Made by a program: the position numbers and the translations under genes. Under the pieces are notes generated by a model, which searched no databases, was not told where the DNA came from, and worked only from the letters and a program-made list of their open reading frames with translations. Shown in pieces: positions 49,413 to 56,468 of a stretch of DNA of 57,744 nucleotides. Every line of letters starts with the position of its first letter. The first letter of the stretch is position 1. Source of the stretch: a virus; IMG/VR virus record IMGVR_UViG_3300025525_000003, positions 1 to 57,744 of that record. One strand, given 5' to 3'.

Positions 49413-50402
49413 ATGAACATGCCAGAAGTGAAAAACCCGGTGGTCGGTTTCAGCGGCTTCCTCGAGAAATTCAAACCGCAACTCGCGCTGGCTCTGCCCT
49501 CGCACATGAACGCGAACCGCATGGCCAGGCTGGCGCTGACCGCATTCAGCTCTAGCGCGCAGTTGCAGAAATGCGACGCCAAGAGCATCGCCGCTTCGCT
49601 CATGACAGCCGGCCAGTTGGGCCTGGAGCCCGGCGTCAATGGCGCCGGCTTCCTGGTGCCTTACGGGACAACCTGCACCTTCGTTCCGGGCTGGAAAGGC
49701 TTGGTCGATCTGGTTGCGCGCAGTGGTCGCGGTACTGTCTTTACTGGCGTCATTTTCCGCGATCAGGAATTCACCTTTACCGACGGCGCTCGCCGCGATC
49801 TGGTGATCCACAACGAGACGGACATGGAAGAAGCCGAGGACATTACTCATGCCTACGCTATCGGTTGGGTGCGTGACGCCACATTGCCGATCATCGAACT
49901 GTGGCGCGTCAGCAAGATCAAGCGCCACCGCGACAAATACAACAAGGTAGGTCAGAAGCATTACTCCTACCGCGATTGGGAAATGTACTGCCGCAAGGTT
50001 CCGCTCCTGCAGGTTCTGAAATACATGCCTTGCTCGGTAGAGGTCGCCAACGCCATCGACATCAGCAACGCCGCCGAGAGGGGCCACACCGCCAACATCA
50101 TCGAGGGGGTCGTCATCGACACGGATGAAAGTGAGGCGGATGGCCGGCAGCAGGAGCGGGAAACCTACAAAGACGAGGACTTCAAAAAGAACCTGCCTGA
50201 CTGGAAAAAGCTGATCTCAGGCGGGAAGAAAACACCAGAACAAGTCATAGCCACGGTGCAAAACAAGCACCCGCTCACAGAAGAGCAGAAGGCAGCAATC
50301 ATGGCCATGGGTGCTGCGCCAAGCCCTGGCGGCGATGGCGTGATGACGGATGAGGAAGTAGCCGCCATCAAAGCCAGAGAAATGGCCGAAGCCGGCCAGT
50401 AA
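49413..50402 (+). CDS. recT: RecT-family single-strand annealing protein
   Basis: This is a 329-residue annealing recombinase. The RecT core is clear: ALTAFSSSAQLQKCDAKSIA (about 42-61), LMTAGQLGLEPGVNGAGFLV (about 63-82), TFVPGWKGLVDLVARSG (about 89-105), then the conserved RDWEMYCRKVPLLQVLKYMP (about 188-207). The tail is acidic and flexible. AAGGAG stands before the ATG. With the exonuclease downstream it forms a phage recombination pair. Confidence 0.9.
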   Translation: MNMPEVKNPVVGFSGFLEKFKPQLALALPSHMNANRMARLALTAFSSSAQLQKCDAKSIAASLMTAGQLGLEPGVNGAGFLVPYGTTCTFVPGWKGLVDLVARSGRGTVFTGVIFRDQEFTFTDGARRDLVIHNETDMEEAEDITHAYAIGWVRDATLPIIELWRVSKIKRHRDKYNKVGQKHYSYRDWEMYCRKVPLLQVLKYMPCSVEVANAIDISNAAERGHTANIIEGVVIDTDESEADGRQQERETYKDEDFKKNLPDWKKLISGGKKTPEQVIATVQNKHPLTEEQKAAIMAMGAAPSPGGDGVMTDEEVAAIKAREMAEAGQ

Positions 50403-50410
50403 CCATCAAT

Positions 50411-50472
50411 GGGGCGGCGAACGGCGATCTCGTCCATCGCTGCGAACCGGTAGCGTTCCACGGCGCCGCCCC
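50411..50472 (+). promoter_or_regulatory. stem between recT and exonuclease
   Basis: GGGGCGGCG (50411-50419) and CGCCGCCCC (50464-50472) are exact reverse complements in the 91-base gap, with a 44-base loop. It ends 13 bases before the ribosome site of the exonuclease. It could set the ratio of the two proteins. Confidence 0.45.
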
Positions 50473-50493
50473 TCCAAACACAAGGAGAGAGTA

Positions 50494-52110
50494 ATGCGCG
50501 AAATCCACGAACTCGATCAGGGCAGCGAAGCCTGGCACGCCCACCGAGCCAAGTACCTCAACGCATCGGAAGCCGCCGCCATGCTCGGCATCAGCCAGTA
50601 CCAGACCCGCGGCGACCTGTTGCGCCAGAAGGCGACCGGCTGGGTGCCTGAGGTCGACGCTGCCACGCAGCGCCGCTTCGACGACGGCCATGCGGCCGAA
50701 GCCGCCGCCCGACCGATTGCCGAAGGCATCGTCGGCGCCGACCTGTATCCGATCACGGCAACGCTGTATGTCGATGGCCTGCCCCTGTCAGCCAGCTACG
50801 ACGGCGCGACGATGGAAGAAGACATCATCTTCGAGCACAAGCTGGCCAACAAGGAACTGAAAGCCAGCCTCGCCGAGGGCATCATTCCCAACCAGTACCT
50901 GCCGCAACTGGAACAGCAACTGCTGATCCTCGGGGCAGAGAAATGCCTGTTCATGGCGTCGAACGGCGATGGCCAGTTGCACGCATGGTATGAGTCCGAC
51001 CCAGCCATGCGCGCCACCCTGATCGCCGGCTGGAAGCAGTTCGCGGAAGACCTGGCCAACTACGCGCCGCCCGAGGTCATCCCCGCCGCCGTCGCCGCGC
51101 CGCAGGCGTCCCTGCCGGCCGTCGCCGTCACCGTGACCGGCAGCATCGCCATCCGCGACAACCTGACCGTCTTTGGCGATGCCCTCACGACCTACGTCGA
51201 GCGGATCAACAGGAAGCCGGAAACCGATCAGGATTTCGCCGATCTGGAGGCGACCGCCAAGGCGCTCAAGACCGCCGAGGAAGCGCTTGACGCCGCCGAG
51301 AACAACGCCCTGGCGCAGACCGGCGACCTCGATGCCTTGCGCCGCACCATCAGCCAGTACCGAGATCTCGCGCGCCAGAACCGCCTGATGGTCGAAAAGC
51401 TGGTCAAGGCCGAGAAGGAGAACCGGCGCAACGCGATCATGCAGGGCGGAGTCACGGCGCTGCGCGCGCACGTCGACGCGCTGAACAAGCGGCTGGGCAA
51501 ACCCTACATGCCCGACACGCAATGGGCCAACTTCCCGGCGGCCATGAAGGGACTCAAGACCATGGCAAGCCTGCAGAACGCCGTGGACACCGAACTTGCC
51601 CAAGCCAAGATCAATTCCAGCGCCTGCGCTGATCGGATTGAGATCAACCTCAAGGGCTTGAGCGCGTTCTGCGGCGACACGGACTACGGTTTCCTGTTCC
51701 GCGATCTTCCCTCTCTGGTGCTGAAAGCGCCGGACGACTTCGCCGCAGCCGTGACGCTGCGCATCAACGAGCACAAGGTCGCCGAGGAAAAGCGCCTCGA
51801 AGCGGAGCGCGCCAAAATCCGCGCCGAGGAAGAGGCCAAGGCGGCAGCCAAACAGAATACTCAACCGGAGCCAGCTAAAACACCGGCGAACGAGGGAACT
51901 GGGGCTACTCCTGCTGGTGGCGCAGCAAAACCCCAAATGGTGCAAGCGGCTGCGACAGTAAGGCTGCCCACGGGGCGGCCGACGGATGACGAGATCATCG
52001 CCGCCGTCGCCCTTGCCTTCCGCGTCCATGAGAGCAAGGCAATCGAGTGGCTGCTTGACGTCGACCTGAACGCGGCATCCGATCGCATGGTGAAGGAGTT
52101 TGCAGCATGA
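50494..52110 (+). CDS. YqaJ-type recombination exonuclease with C-terminal extension
   Basis: This is a 538-residue protein. Residues 1-195 are the YqaJ/lambda-exonuclease-like nuclease: RAKYLNASEAAAMLGISQYQ (about 18-37), GHAAEAAARPIAEGI (about 66-80), then the catalytic Asp in SASYDGATMEED (about 98-109) and Glu-x-Lys in FEHKLAN (about 112-118). Residues 215-450 are long helices not present in typical 200-300-residue relatives, and the end has a Lys/Ala/Pro-rich linker and a small domain. AAGGAG precedes the ATG. It would trim 5' ends for RecT. Confidence 0.85.
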   Translation: MREIHELDQGSEAWHAHRAKYLNASEAAAMLGISQYQTRGDLLRQKATGWVPEVDAATQRRFDDGHAAEAAARPIAEGIVGADLYPITATLYVDGLPLSASYDGATMEEDIIFEHKLANKELKASLAEGIIPNQYLPQLEQQLLILGAEKCLFMASNGDGQLHAWYESDPAMRATLIAGWKQFAEDLANYAPPEVIPAAVAAPQASLPAVAVTVTGSIAIRDNLTVFGDALTTYVERINRKPETDQDFADLEATAKALKTAEEALDAAENNALAQTGDLDALRRTISQYRDLARQNRLMVEKLVKAEKENRRNAIMQGGVTALRAHVDALNKRLGKPYMPDTQWANFPAAMKGLKTMASLQNAVDTELAQAKINSSACADRIEINLKGLSAFCGDTDYGFLFRDLPSLVLKAPDDFAAAVTLRINEHKVAEEKRLEAERAKIRAEEEAKAAAKQNTQPEPAKTPANEGTGATPAGGAAKPQMVQAAATVRLPTGRPTDDEIIAAVALAFRVHESKAIEWLLDVDLNAASDRMVKEFAA

Positions 52111-52679
52111 GCGACGACACCGCAGAGTTACGCGAAATACCATTCCTCAATGGTCGGTATTTCGCAACGAGTGATGGCCGCATTTGGTCGAAGCGTCGAA
52201 AAAGATTTCGGTCACCGTCACTACAGATCACAGGTTACAAGACGGTAACGATTCGTGACGAGATTACAAAAAAAACCGTAACTATGTTAGTGCATCGACT
52301 CGTTGCTGCCGCATGGATACCAAATCCAGCTAAAGCACCACAGATAAATCACAAAGACGGTGACAAGACCAACAATGACGTAACAAATCTTGAATGGTGC
52401 GACGGCTCACACAACATGAAGCATGCGTGGAGGATCGGTCTGCAACCAGTGACTGCCGCAATGCAGGAAAGCGCAAGACGATGCGCAAGAAGCGGCGGAC
52501 TCAAGCGCCGGAAACTCACCGCAGAAATGATTGAGGCTGCGAGAACACGAGTTGCGTGTGGAGAGCAGCAAAAAGACATTTCATTGGAGTACGGCGTGAG
52601 CCAGGCATGTTTGAGTATGCACCTAAGCGGGAAAACCTATACAGGGTCCAACGAAACCAAGAAGGAGGAAGCGGCATGA
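52107..52679 (+). CDS. HNH homing endonuclease (NUMOD4-like)
   Basis: This is a 190-residue endonuclease. Residues 9-40 look like the NUMOD4 start (EIPFLNGRYFATSDGRIWSK); the HNH core is VHRLVAAAWIPNP (about 62-74), INHKDGDKTNNDVTNLEWCD (about 80-99); the C-terminus has an HTH-like stretch (DISLEYGVSQACLSMHLSGK). It is AT-richer than its neighbours and joined by ATGA overlaps on both sides. It is mobile but placed without breaking a gene. Confidence 0.85.
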   Translation: MSDDTAELREIPFLNGRYFATSDGRIWSKRRKRFRSPSLQITGYKTVTIRDEITKKTVTMLVHRLVAAAWIPNPAKAPQINHKDGDKTNNDVTNLEWCDGSHNMKHAWRIGLQPVTAAMQESARRCARSGGLKRRKLTAEMIEAARTRVACGEQQKDISLEYGVSQACLSMHLSGKTYTGSNETKKEEAA

Positions 52680-52903
52680 CCGCGACGCAACCGCAATTCA
52701 CCTGGCTTGCGGTGATGGACTTCCTGTCCGGCGTGCCCAATGCCACAAACAAGGAAATAGCCGGACATTTCCGCGTGTCACTACAGGACGCCAGCAGCAT
52801 GACGCGCCTCATGCGCAGCGCCGGCGTGATCGATGGCAACAAGCTGCCGCAGACGATGGGCGCGGCGATCCGATATTTCGTCAACAAGGAGAAAACCGCA
52901 TGA
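52676..52903 (+). CDS. small winged-helix protein
   Basis: This is a 75-residue protein from the ATG at 52676 (ATGA overlap). Residues 15-60 form a helix-turn-helix (NKEIAGHFRVSLQDASSMTR, then a hydrophobic wing), and the end is basic. It may regulate the rightward operon; no operator is known. Confidence 0.6.
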   Translation: MTATQPQFTWLAVMDFLSGVPNATNKEIAGHFRVSLQDASSMTRLMRSAGVIDGNKLPQTMGAAIRYFVNKEKTA

Positions 52904-53232
52904 GCAACATCCGCCCGGCGCAAGCCACCCTCAACGAACTGCGCGACGGCACCGTGATGAACGAACTCGCCGTCGCCATCCATGACGCCATGGCGGCGGT
53001 CGGCGAACACAACAAGGCCGCCACCGTCAATCTTTCCATCACCATCCGGCCGCTCGGCACCAAGGGCGTATCCGGCGCCTTTGAAATGCTGGCCGATGTC
53101 TCGACCAAACTGCCGAAGGCCGAGCCGCCGTCGACCCTGTTCTTCAAGGATGCCGACGGCAACCCGTCACGCCAGCAGGATCGCCAGCGCGATCTGCCGG
53201 GCCTTTCCATCGCTGAAAAAGGAGCCGCGTAA
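52900..53232 (+). CDS. conserved-looking phage protein
   Basis: This 110-residue protein has a helical start, then a strand pair NLSITIRPLG (about 45-54) that I have seen in proteins placed before DUF2303 genes, and a Lys/Pro-rich middle. Its function is unknown. It begins by ATGA overlap and lies 2 bases before the next gene. Confidence 0.5.
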   Translation: MSNIRPAQATLNELRDGTVMNELAVAIHDAMAAVGEHNKAATVNLSITIRPLGTKGVSGAFEMLADVSTKLPKAEPPSTLFFKDADGNPSRQQDRQRDLPGLSIAEKGAA

Positions 53233-53234
53233 CC

Positions 53235-54095
53235 ATGAATCCCCTGAACCCGCCAGCCCATACCGTCATTCAAGAATGCGACACCGCCGTCGCCCTCGAG
53301 GCCGGCCGCCAACTTGGCGCCGCAAAAGCCAACCCGATGAGGGACGGCATGCCCTATGCCGTCTTGAAGGATGCTCAGGGCCGCGAGCGCATCGAATACC
53401 TCGACGAAGGCCAGCAACGCCAGCCGCATCGCCTCTACGGCACTGTGAAACTGGCAGACGAGGAAAGTTTCTGCGCCTACTTCACCCAGTTCGGCGAGCC
53501 GGCGAACATCTATGCCTCGCTCGATCCGGCGCGCTTCGTGGCCGTTTTCAACGACCACAAGAAAGAAATGCCGGGGTTCCGCGATCACCGCGCCGTACTT
53601 ACGCTGGCGCATTCGCGCGAGTGGGAGGCGTGGAAGAGCATGGACGGCAAGAAATTCGACGGCAACGTCGCCTTTGCCGAATGGCTGGAGGACCAGGCGC
53701 CGGACATGGTGAAGCCCAGCGGGGCCGACATGATGCAGTTGGCGCTGAATTTCCGTGTCGCCGAGAAGATCGCCTTCGCCAACCCGACGCGGCTGCAGGA
53801 CGGCCAGACCGAACTCACCTACAGCCAGATCGTCGAGGGCTCATCGCAGAGCGCCAAGGGCGGCAAGGTGAAGATCCCGGAAACCTTCACCATCGAAATC
53901 CCCATCTTCGCCGGCCTCAACGCAGTCCGGCACGCCATCGAGGCGCGCTTCCGCTATCGCCTTGTCGGGGGTGTGCTGTCGATCTGGTATGACCTGGTGC
54001 GTCCGCACAAGGCCGTCGAGGAAGCCTTCCGCGCGGTTTGGGACTACATCCAGGATGAAACCCAAACCACGATCCTGCACGGATCACCAGAGTAA
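53235..54095 (+). CDS. DUF2303 (YfdQ-like) protein
   Basis: This is a 286-residue member of the DUF2303/YfdQ family, common in prophages beside RecT-type genes and of unknown function. Typical parts include PHRLYGTVKLADEESFCAYF (about 56-75), then RFVAVFNDHKKEMPGFRDHR (about 96-115), FAEWLEDQAPDM (about 145-156) and FTIEIPIFAG. The length is normal for the family. Confidence 0.8.
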   Translation: MNPLNPPAHTVIQECDTAVALEAGRQLGAAKANPMRDGMPYAVLKDAQGRERIEYLDEGQQRQPHRLYGTVKLADEESFCAYFTQFGEPANIYASLDPARFVAVFNDHKKEMPGFRDHRAVLTLAHSREWEAWKSMDGKKFDGNVAFAEWLEDQAPDMVKPSGADMMQLALNFRVAEKIAFANPTRLQDGQTELTYSQIVEGSSQSAKGGKVKIPETFTIEIPIFAGLNAVRHAIEARFRYRLVGGVLSIWYDLVRPHKAVEEAFRAVWDYIQDETQTTILHGSPE

Positions 54096-54105
54096 GGGGG
54101 AGCAC

Positions 54106-54330
54106 ATGAGAACACCCGGCAATCCCTATTCAGCGGTGCGCCTGATGCGCCACAAGACGCGCCTGAACCAGTCCGCCTTCTGGGGCCGCATCGGCGTCAC
54201 CCAATCGGGCGGCAGCCGCTACGAAACCGGCCGTCCGATTCCCAACCCGGTCAAGCTGCTGCTGACCCTGGCCCACGGTACACCGAAGGAGGCCAGGACG
54301 CTGTTCGACAAGCTGCGGGGCAAGGCATGA
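54106..54330 (+). CDS. small HTH protein
   Basis: This 74-residue protein has residues 14-50 that read RHKTRLNQSAFWGRIGVTQS and continue into a recognition-like helix (GGSRYETGRPIP), an XRE-type helix-turn-helix. A GGGGGAG site stands before the ATG. It may be a late regulator of the rightward operon. Confidence 0.65.
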   Translation: MRTPGNPYSAVRLMRHKTRLNQSAFWGRIGVTQSGGSRYETGRPIPNPVKLLLTLAHGTPKEARTLFDKLRGKA

Positions 54331-54515
54331 CCCACCTGGAGCGCATCGAGAGAATCGAGAACGAAATCCGCGGCGTCGTCTCGCTCTACGGCATCACGTC
54401 CTGGGAGCGCGAATTCCTGAACAACGGAAAGACACGCCAGTTCATGACGGAAAAGCAGTTGGACATCCTTGCCGGGATCGAGAAGAAGGTATTCGGTGGT
54501 AACAAGGATGACTGA
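54327..54515 (+). CDS. small helical protein
   Basis: This 62-residue protein starts MTHLERIERIENEIRGVVSL, overlapping the previous stop by ATGA. It is helical and charged. No known family. It is the last gene before the cassette-like region. Confidence 0.5.
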   Translation: MTHLERIERIENEIRGVVSLYGITSWEREFLNNGKTRQFMTEKQLDILAGIEKKVFGGNKDD

Positions 54516-54534
54516 TCGCGCATGGAGAAAAAGC

Positions 54535-54777
54535 ATGAGCAAACAACAGTATCGGCACAGAGAAGACTGCGCGATTGTGCGTGACCATCGTGATTATCCG
54601 GCAAGTGCGGTGCTGATGGACTGCGACGGCGATGTTGTCCATCGGTTTGACGAGGACTGGACGGACGACCAAATTTTTGCGGCGCTGGCCTTCGCAAACA
54701 AGGCGTATGCGACTGGTATAGAGGTAGGGCGGATGGAAAAGGCATATCAGATTCGGGCGGCGCTGAATGTGGCCTAA
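54535..54777 (+). CDS. 80-aa protein ending in attC-like box
   Basis: This 80-residue protein starts MSKQQYRHREDCAIVRDHRD at 54535, chosen for the GGAG about 10 bases before. It has an acidic, aromatic middle (VVHRFDEDWTDDQIFAALAF). Its stop TAA lies within the attC-like R'' box GCCTAAC (54772-54778), as often seen in integron cassettes. No reverse-complement partner of that box was found upstream, so the left border of its cassette, if any, is lost. Confidence 0.55.
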   Translation: MSKQQYRHREDCAIVRDHRDYPASAVLMDCDGDVVHRFDEDWTDDQIFAALAFANKAYATGIEVGRMEKAYQIRAALNVA

Positions 54778-54841
54778 CGCTTGAATTCAGGGGCGCGACG
54801 CAGCCTTATCGCGGCGCGTCCCTTCGCACGACGGGTTGTGC
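54772..54841 (+). repeat. attC-like site 1
   Basis: GCCTAAC (54772-54778) and GTTGTGC (54835-54841) frame a 70-base hairpin. The inner arms GGGCGCGACGC and GCGGCGCGTCCC pair at 10 of 11 places with one extra T on the right arm. Size, box shape and the bulged base resemble integron attC sites. The bulge is on the arm opposite to classical attC sites, and GTTGTGC departs from GTTRRRY at one base, so the call is tentative. Confidence 0.5.
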
Positions 54842-54891
54842 GGCAACGGCTCAGAAGTCGGCGCTGGTGACACGGCGATGAAAGGAAAGCA

Positions 54892-55662
54892 GTGAATGAG
54901 TTGGCTCTTTTCGCGGGCGCTGGTGGCGGAATACTCGGCGGCAAGCTGCTCGGGTGGAGAACCGTCTGCGCCGTTGAGCGTGATGCCTACGCCGCACAAG
55001 TTCTGGCACAGCGGCAAAACGATGGATGCCTTGAGCCTTTCCCGATTTGGTCTGACGTGTGCAGTTTTGACGGAAGACCTTGGGCGGGAATTGTTGACGT
55101 TGTTTCTGGCGGCTTCCCTTGCCAAGACATCAGCAGCGCAGGGAAAGGAGAAGGACTCGACGGCGAACGCTCCGGCCTTTGGCGAGAAATGGCCCGGATT
55201 GTTGGCGAGGTTCGACCGAGATTCGTTTTTGTGGAGAACTCCCCAATGCTCACTCTTCGAGGACTCGGAACCGTGCTTGGAGACTTGGCCTCGCTGGGGT
55301 TTGATGCGCGCTGGGGAGTGCTGGGAGCTTCCGCCTTTGGTGCGCCACACAGAAGAGAGCGAATCTGGATTGCTGCCTACGCTGACCGTGATTTCGTGCG
55401 AGCACCCTGGGCGCTTCAAGATCAAGCCAGGGCAGCAGACGTGCATCTCGGCGGAACTGGCGAAGCGGGACGGGTGGAAAGTTGGTGGAAAGTACAGCCC
55501 GAGCCATGCAGCGTGGTTCATGGGGTGGCCGGAGTGGTGGACGAGCTTAGGCCGCTCGGTAACGGACAGGTTCCATGCGTGGCAGCAAGCGCATGGCGGA
55601 TTTTGACGCACAACGTAGAAGGTGAGCGGGGGCGCGCTTGCGCGACCTCCGCTCGACCGTAG
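54892..55662 (+). CDS. C5-cytosine DNA methyltransferase
   Basis: This is a 256-residue m5C methyltransferase, small for the family. Motif I is ALFAGAGGGILGG (5-17), motif IV GGFPCQDIS with Cys77, motif VI FVFVENS, motif VIII RRERIWI, and motif X LGNGQVPCVAASAWRIL. The target-recognition part between VIII and X is only about 60 residues. It would protect phage DNA from restriction. It starts at GTG 54892, four bases before an ATG that opens a second, overlapping frame, and shares its ribosome site AAAGGAAAG. The end runs through attC-like site 2. Confidence 0.85.
   Translation: MNELALFAGAGGGILGGKLLGWRTVCAVERDAYAAQVLAQRQNDGCLEPFPIWSDVCSFDGRPWAGIVDVVSGGFPCQDISSAGKGEGLDGERSGLWREMARIVGEVRPRFVFVENSPMLTLRGLGTVLGDLASLGFDARWGVLGASAFGAPHRRERIWIAAYADRDFVRAPWALQDQARAADVHLGGTGEAGRVESWWKVQPEPCSVVHGVAGVVDELRPLGNGQVPCVAASAWRILTHNVEGERGRACATSARP
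54896..55606 (+). CDS. 236-aa overlapping frame, phage-family-like
   Basis: This frame lies almost entirely inside the methyltransferase gene, offset by one base. It starts MSWLFSRALVAEYSAASCSG, has DSFLWRTPQCSLFEDSEPCL (about 110-129), TWPRWGLMRAGE and SGLLPTLTV, and ends AAWFMGWPEWWTSLGRSVTD (about 205-224). I remember this order, including the Trp/Pro end, from free-standing phage proteins, though I cannot check it here. Its stop TGA (55604-55606) stands one base before the attC-like R'' box, the usual cassette place. It may be a real gene or a shadow kept by methyltransferase constraint. Confidence 0.5.
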   Translation: MSWLFSRALVAEYSAASCSGGEPSAPLSVMPTPHKFWHSGKTMDALSLSRFGLTCAVLTEDLGRELLTLFLAASLAKTSAAQGKEKDSTANAPAFGEKWPGLLARFDRDSFLWRTPQCSLFEDSEPCLETWPRWGLMRAGECWELPPLVRHTEESESGLLPTLTVISCEHPGRFKIKPGQQTCISAELAKRDGWKVGGKYSPSHAAWFMGWPEWWTSLGRSVTDRFHAWQQAHGGF

Positions 55663-55670
55663 TGTTCGGC
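55608..55670 (+). repeat. attC-like site 2
   Basis: GCACAAC (55608-55614) and GTTCGGC (55664-55670) frame 63 bases. GGTGAGCGG pairs with CCGCTCGACC leaving one extra G, with an inner GCGC/GCGC stem. GCACAAC is the exact reverse complement of GTTGTGC at 54835, the start of the same putative cassette, as integron rules require. The bulge is on the non-classical arm. Confidence 0.55.
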
Positions 55671-55690
55671 GTATTACGGAGACTGACTTT

Positions 55691-55870
55691 ATGAAGCTGA
55701 TGCAGCACGAAGGCAATTTCAGGCCGATAGCGATAGTGCTTGAGACAGAGGAAGACGCGGCCACATTCTGGGACATGGTACTGAGGATCGAGAAATGCAC
55801 GGACGTTGAGGCCGAGCATGACATGGCTGTGAAAATTTCCAACTGGTTCAGCAATCAGGCGAAGCTGTGA
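55691..55870 (+). CDS. 59-aa cassette-like gene
   Basis: This is a 59-residue acidic protein, MKLMQHEGNFRPIAIVLETE and on to a helical end, from the ATG at 55691 with GGAG before it. It starts 27 bases after GTTCGGC and its TGA stands one base before GCCGAAC. A 10-bp inverted repeat TGTTCGGCGT (55663-55672) and ACGCCGAACA (55870-55879) frames it exactly. Function unknown; it may be a small regulator or antitoxin-like protein. Confidence 0.6.
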   Translation: MKLMQHEGNFRPIAIVLETEEDAATFWDMVLRIEKCTDVEAEHDMAVKISNWFSNQAKL

Positions 55871-55871
55871 C

Positions 55872-55908
55872 GCCGAACATTAAGTAGACCTTCCGTGCAA
55901 GGTAGACC
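55872..55908 (+). repeat. partial attC-like site 3
   Basis: GCCGAAC (55872-55878) is the exact reverse complement of GTTCGGC at 55664. Behind it, ACCTT and AAGGT form a small stem, but no R' box of the GTTRRRY type appears before the next gene. The site looks truncated or decayed, and may mark the right border of the cassette block. Confidence 0.4.
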
Positions 55909-56220
55909 ATGTATCGAGTGACCAAAAAAGCCGCAGCGCAGCGCACCAAGTTGGCGAACATTCGCCGGTCGCGCGACGCCGCCAGAATCGCCGAGCCGGC
56001 ACCGGACTATCCTGCCGTGCTGCCGGATCTGAGGCGGCGCATCACAATCGAAACATTCGACTTCGGCCATGAAATCCACGTCATCGAAATGTTCAGGTCT
56101 GACAGAATTGATTGCTTTCGCGTGGAGGTCGACGGCAAGCCATGGAAGGCGCGGATAGGCTGGTCACAAATCCTCGCCGGGTTGCGTAAGTCCATGCCGA
56201 GGGTGGGGGCGGCAGAATGA
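55909..56220 (+). CDS. basic phage protein
   Basis: This is a 103-residue, Arg-rich protein with a basic N-terminal helix (KKAAAQRTKLANIRRSRDAA) and a C-terminal strand-helix part (IDCFRVEVDGKPWKARIGWS). No known family. It ends by ATGA overlap at the excisionase-like start. It may bind DNA; this is inferred from charge alone. Confidence 0.5.
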   Translation: MYRVTKKAAAQRTKLANIRRSRDAARIAEPAPDYPAVLPDLRRRITIETFDFGHEIHVIEMFRSDRIDCFRVEVDGKPWKARIGWSQILAGLRKSMPRVGAAE

Positions 56221-56468
56221 GCCTCGTCACCCAGATGTTCCTGCTCGACAAGTACGGACCGATTCTGTCTGTCGCCAACTTGGCCGACCTGATGGATCGC
56301 GACGAGCAGACCATCCGCAACCAGATCAGCGCCGGGGCATTCGAGATACCGACGACGCGCAACCGTAGCGGTCGCCGCGTCGCGCACTACCAGGATGCCG
56401 CCGCCTATATCGACAGTCTCAAATCCCCTTCGCCTTCTTCGCCTGCTCAAGCCGTTCGTGCAGCTTGA
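56217..56468 (+). CDS. excisionase-like HTH protein
   Basis: This is an 83-residue protein that starts MSLVTQMFLLDKYGPILSVA and has a helix-turn-helix (LADLMDRDEQTIRNQISAGA) and a basic wing (TTRNRSGRRVAHYQD). The pattern fits AlpA/PrtN-like or recombination-directionality factors. Its last 50 bases overlap the integrase end on the other strand, so the two messages are complementary there. It would favour excision. Confidence 0.65.
   Translation: MSLVTQMFLLDKYGPILSVANLADLMDRDEQTIRNQISAGAFEIPTTRNRSGRRVAHYQDAAAYIDSLKSPSPSSPAQAVRAA

Noticed and set aside
54787-55854. Long open frame of 355 codons on the minus strand across the cassette region
   Set aside because: It crosses an attC-like boundary and two well-supported plus-strand genes, has no recognisable domain, and is Ser/Pro-rich as expected for a shadow frame.
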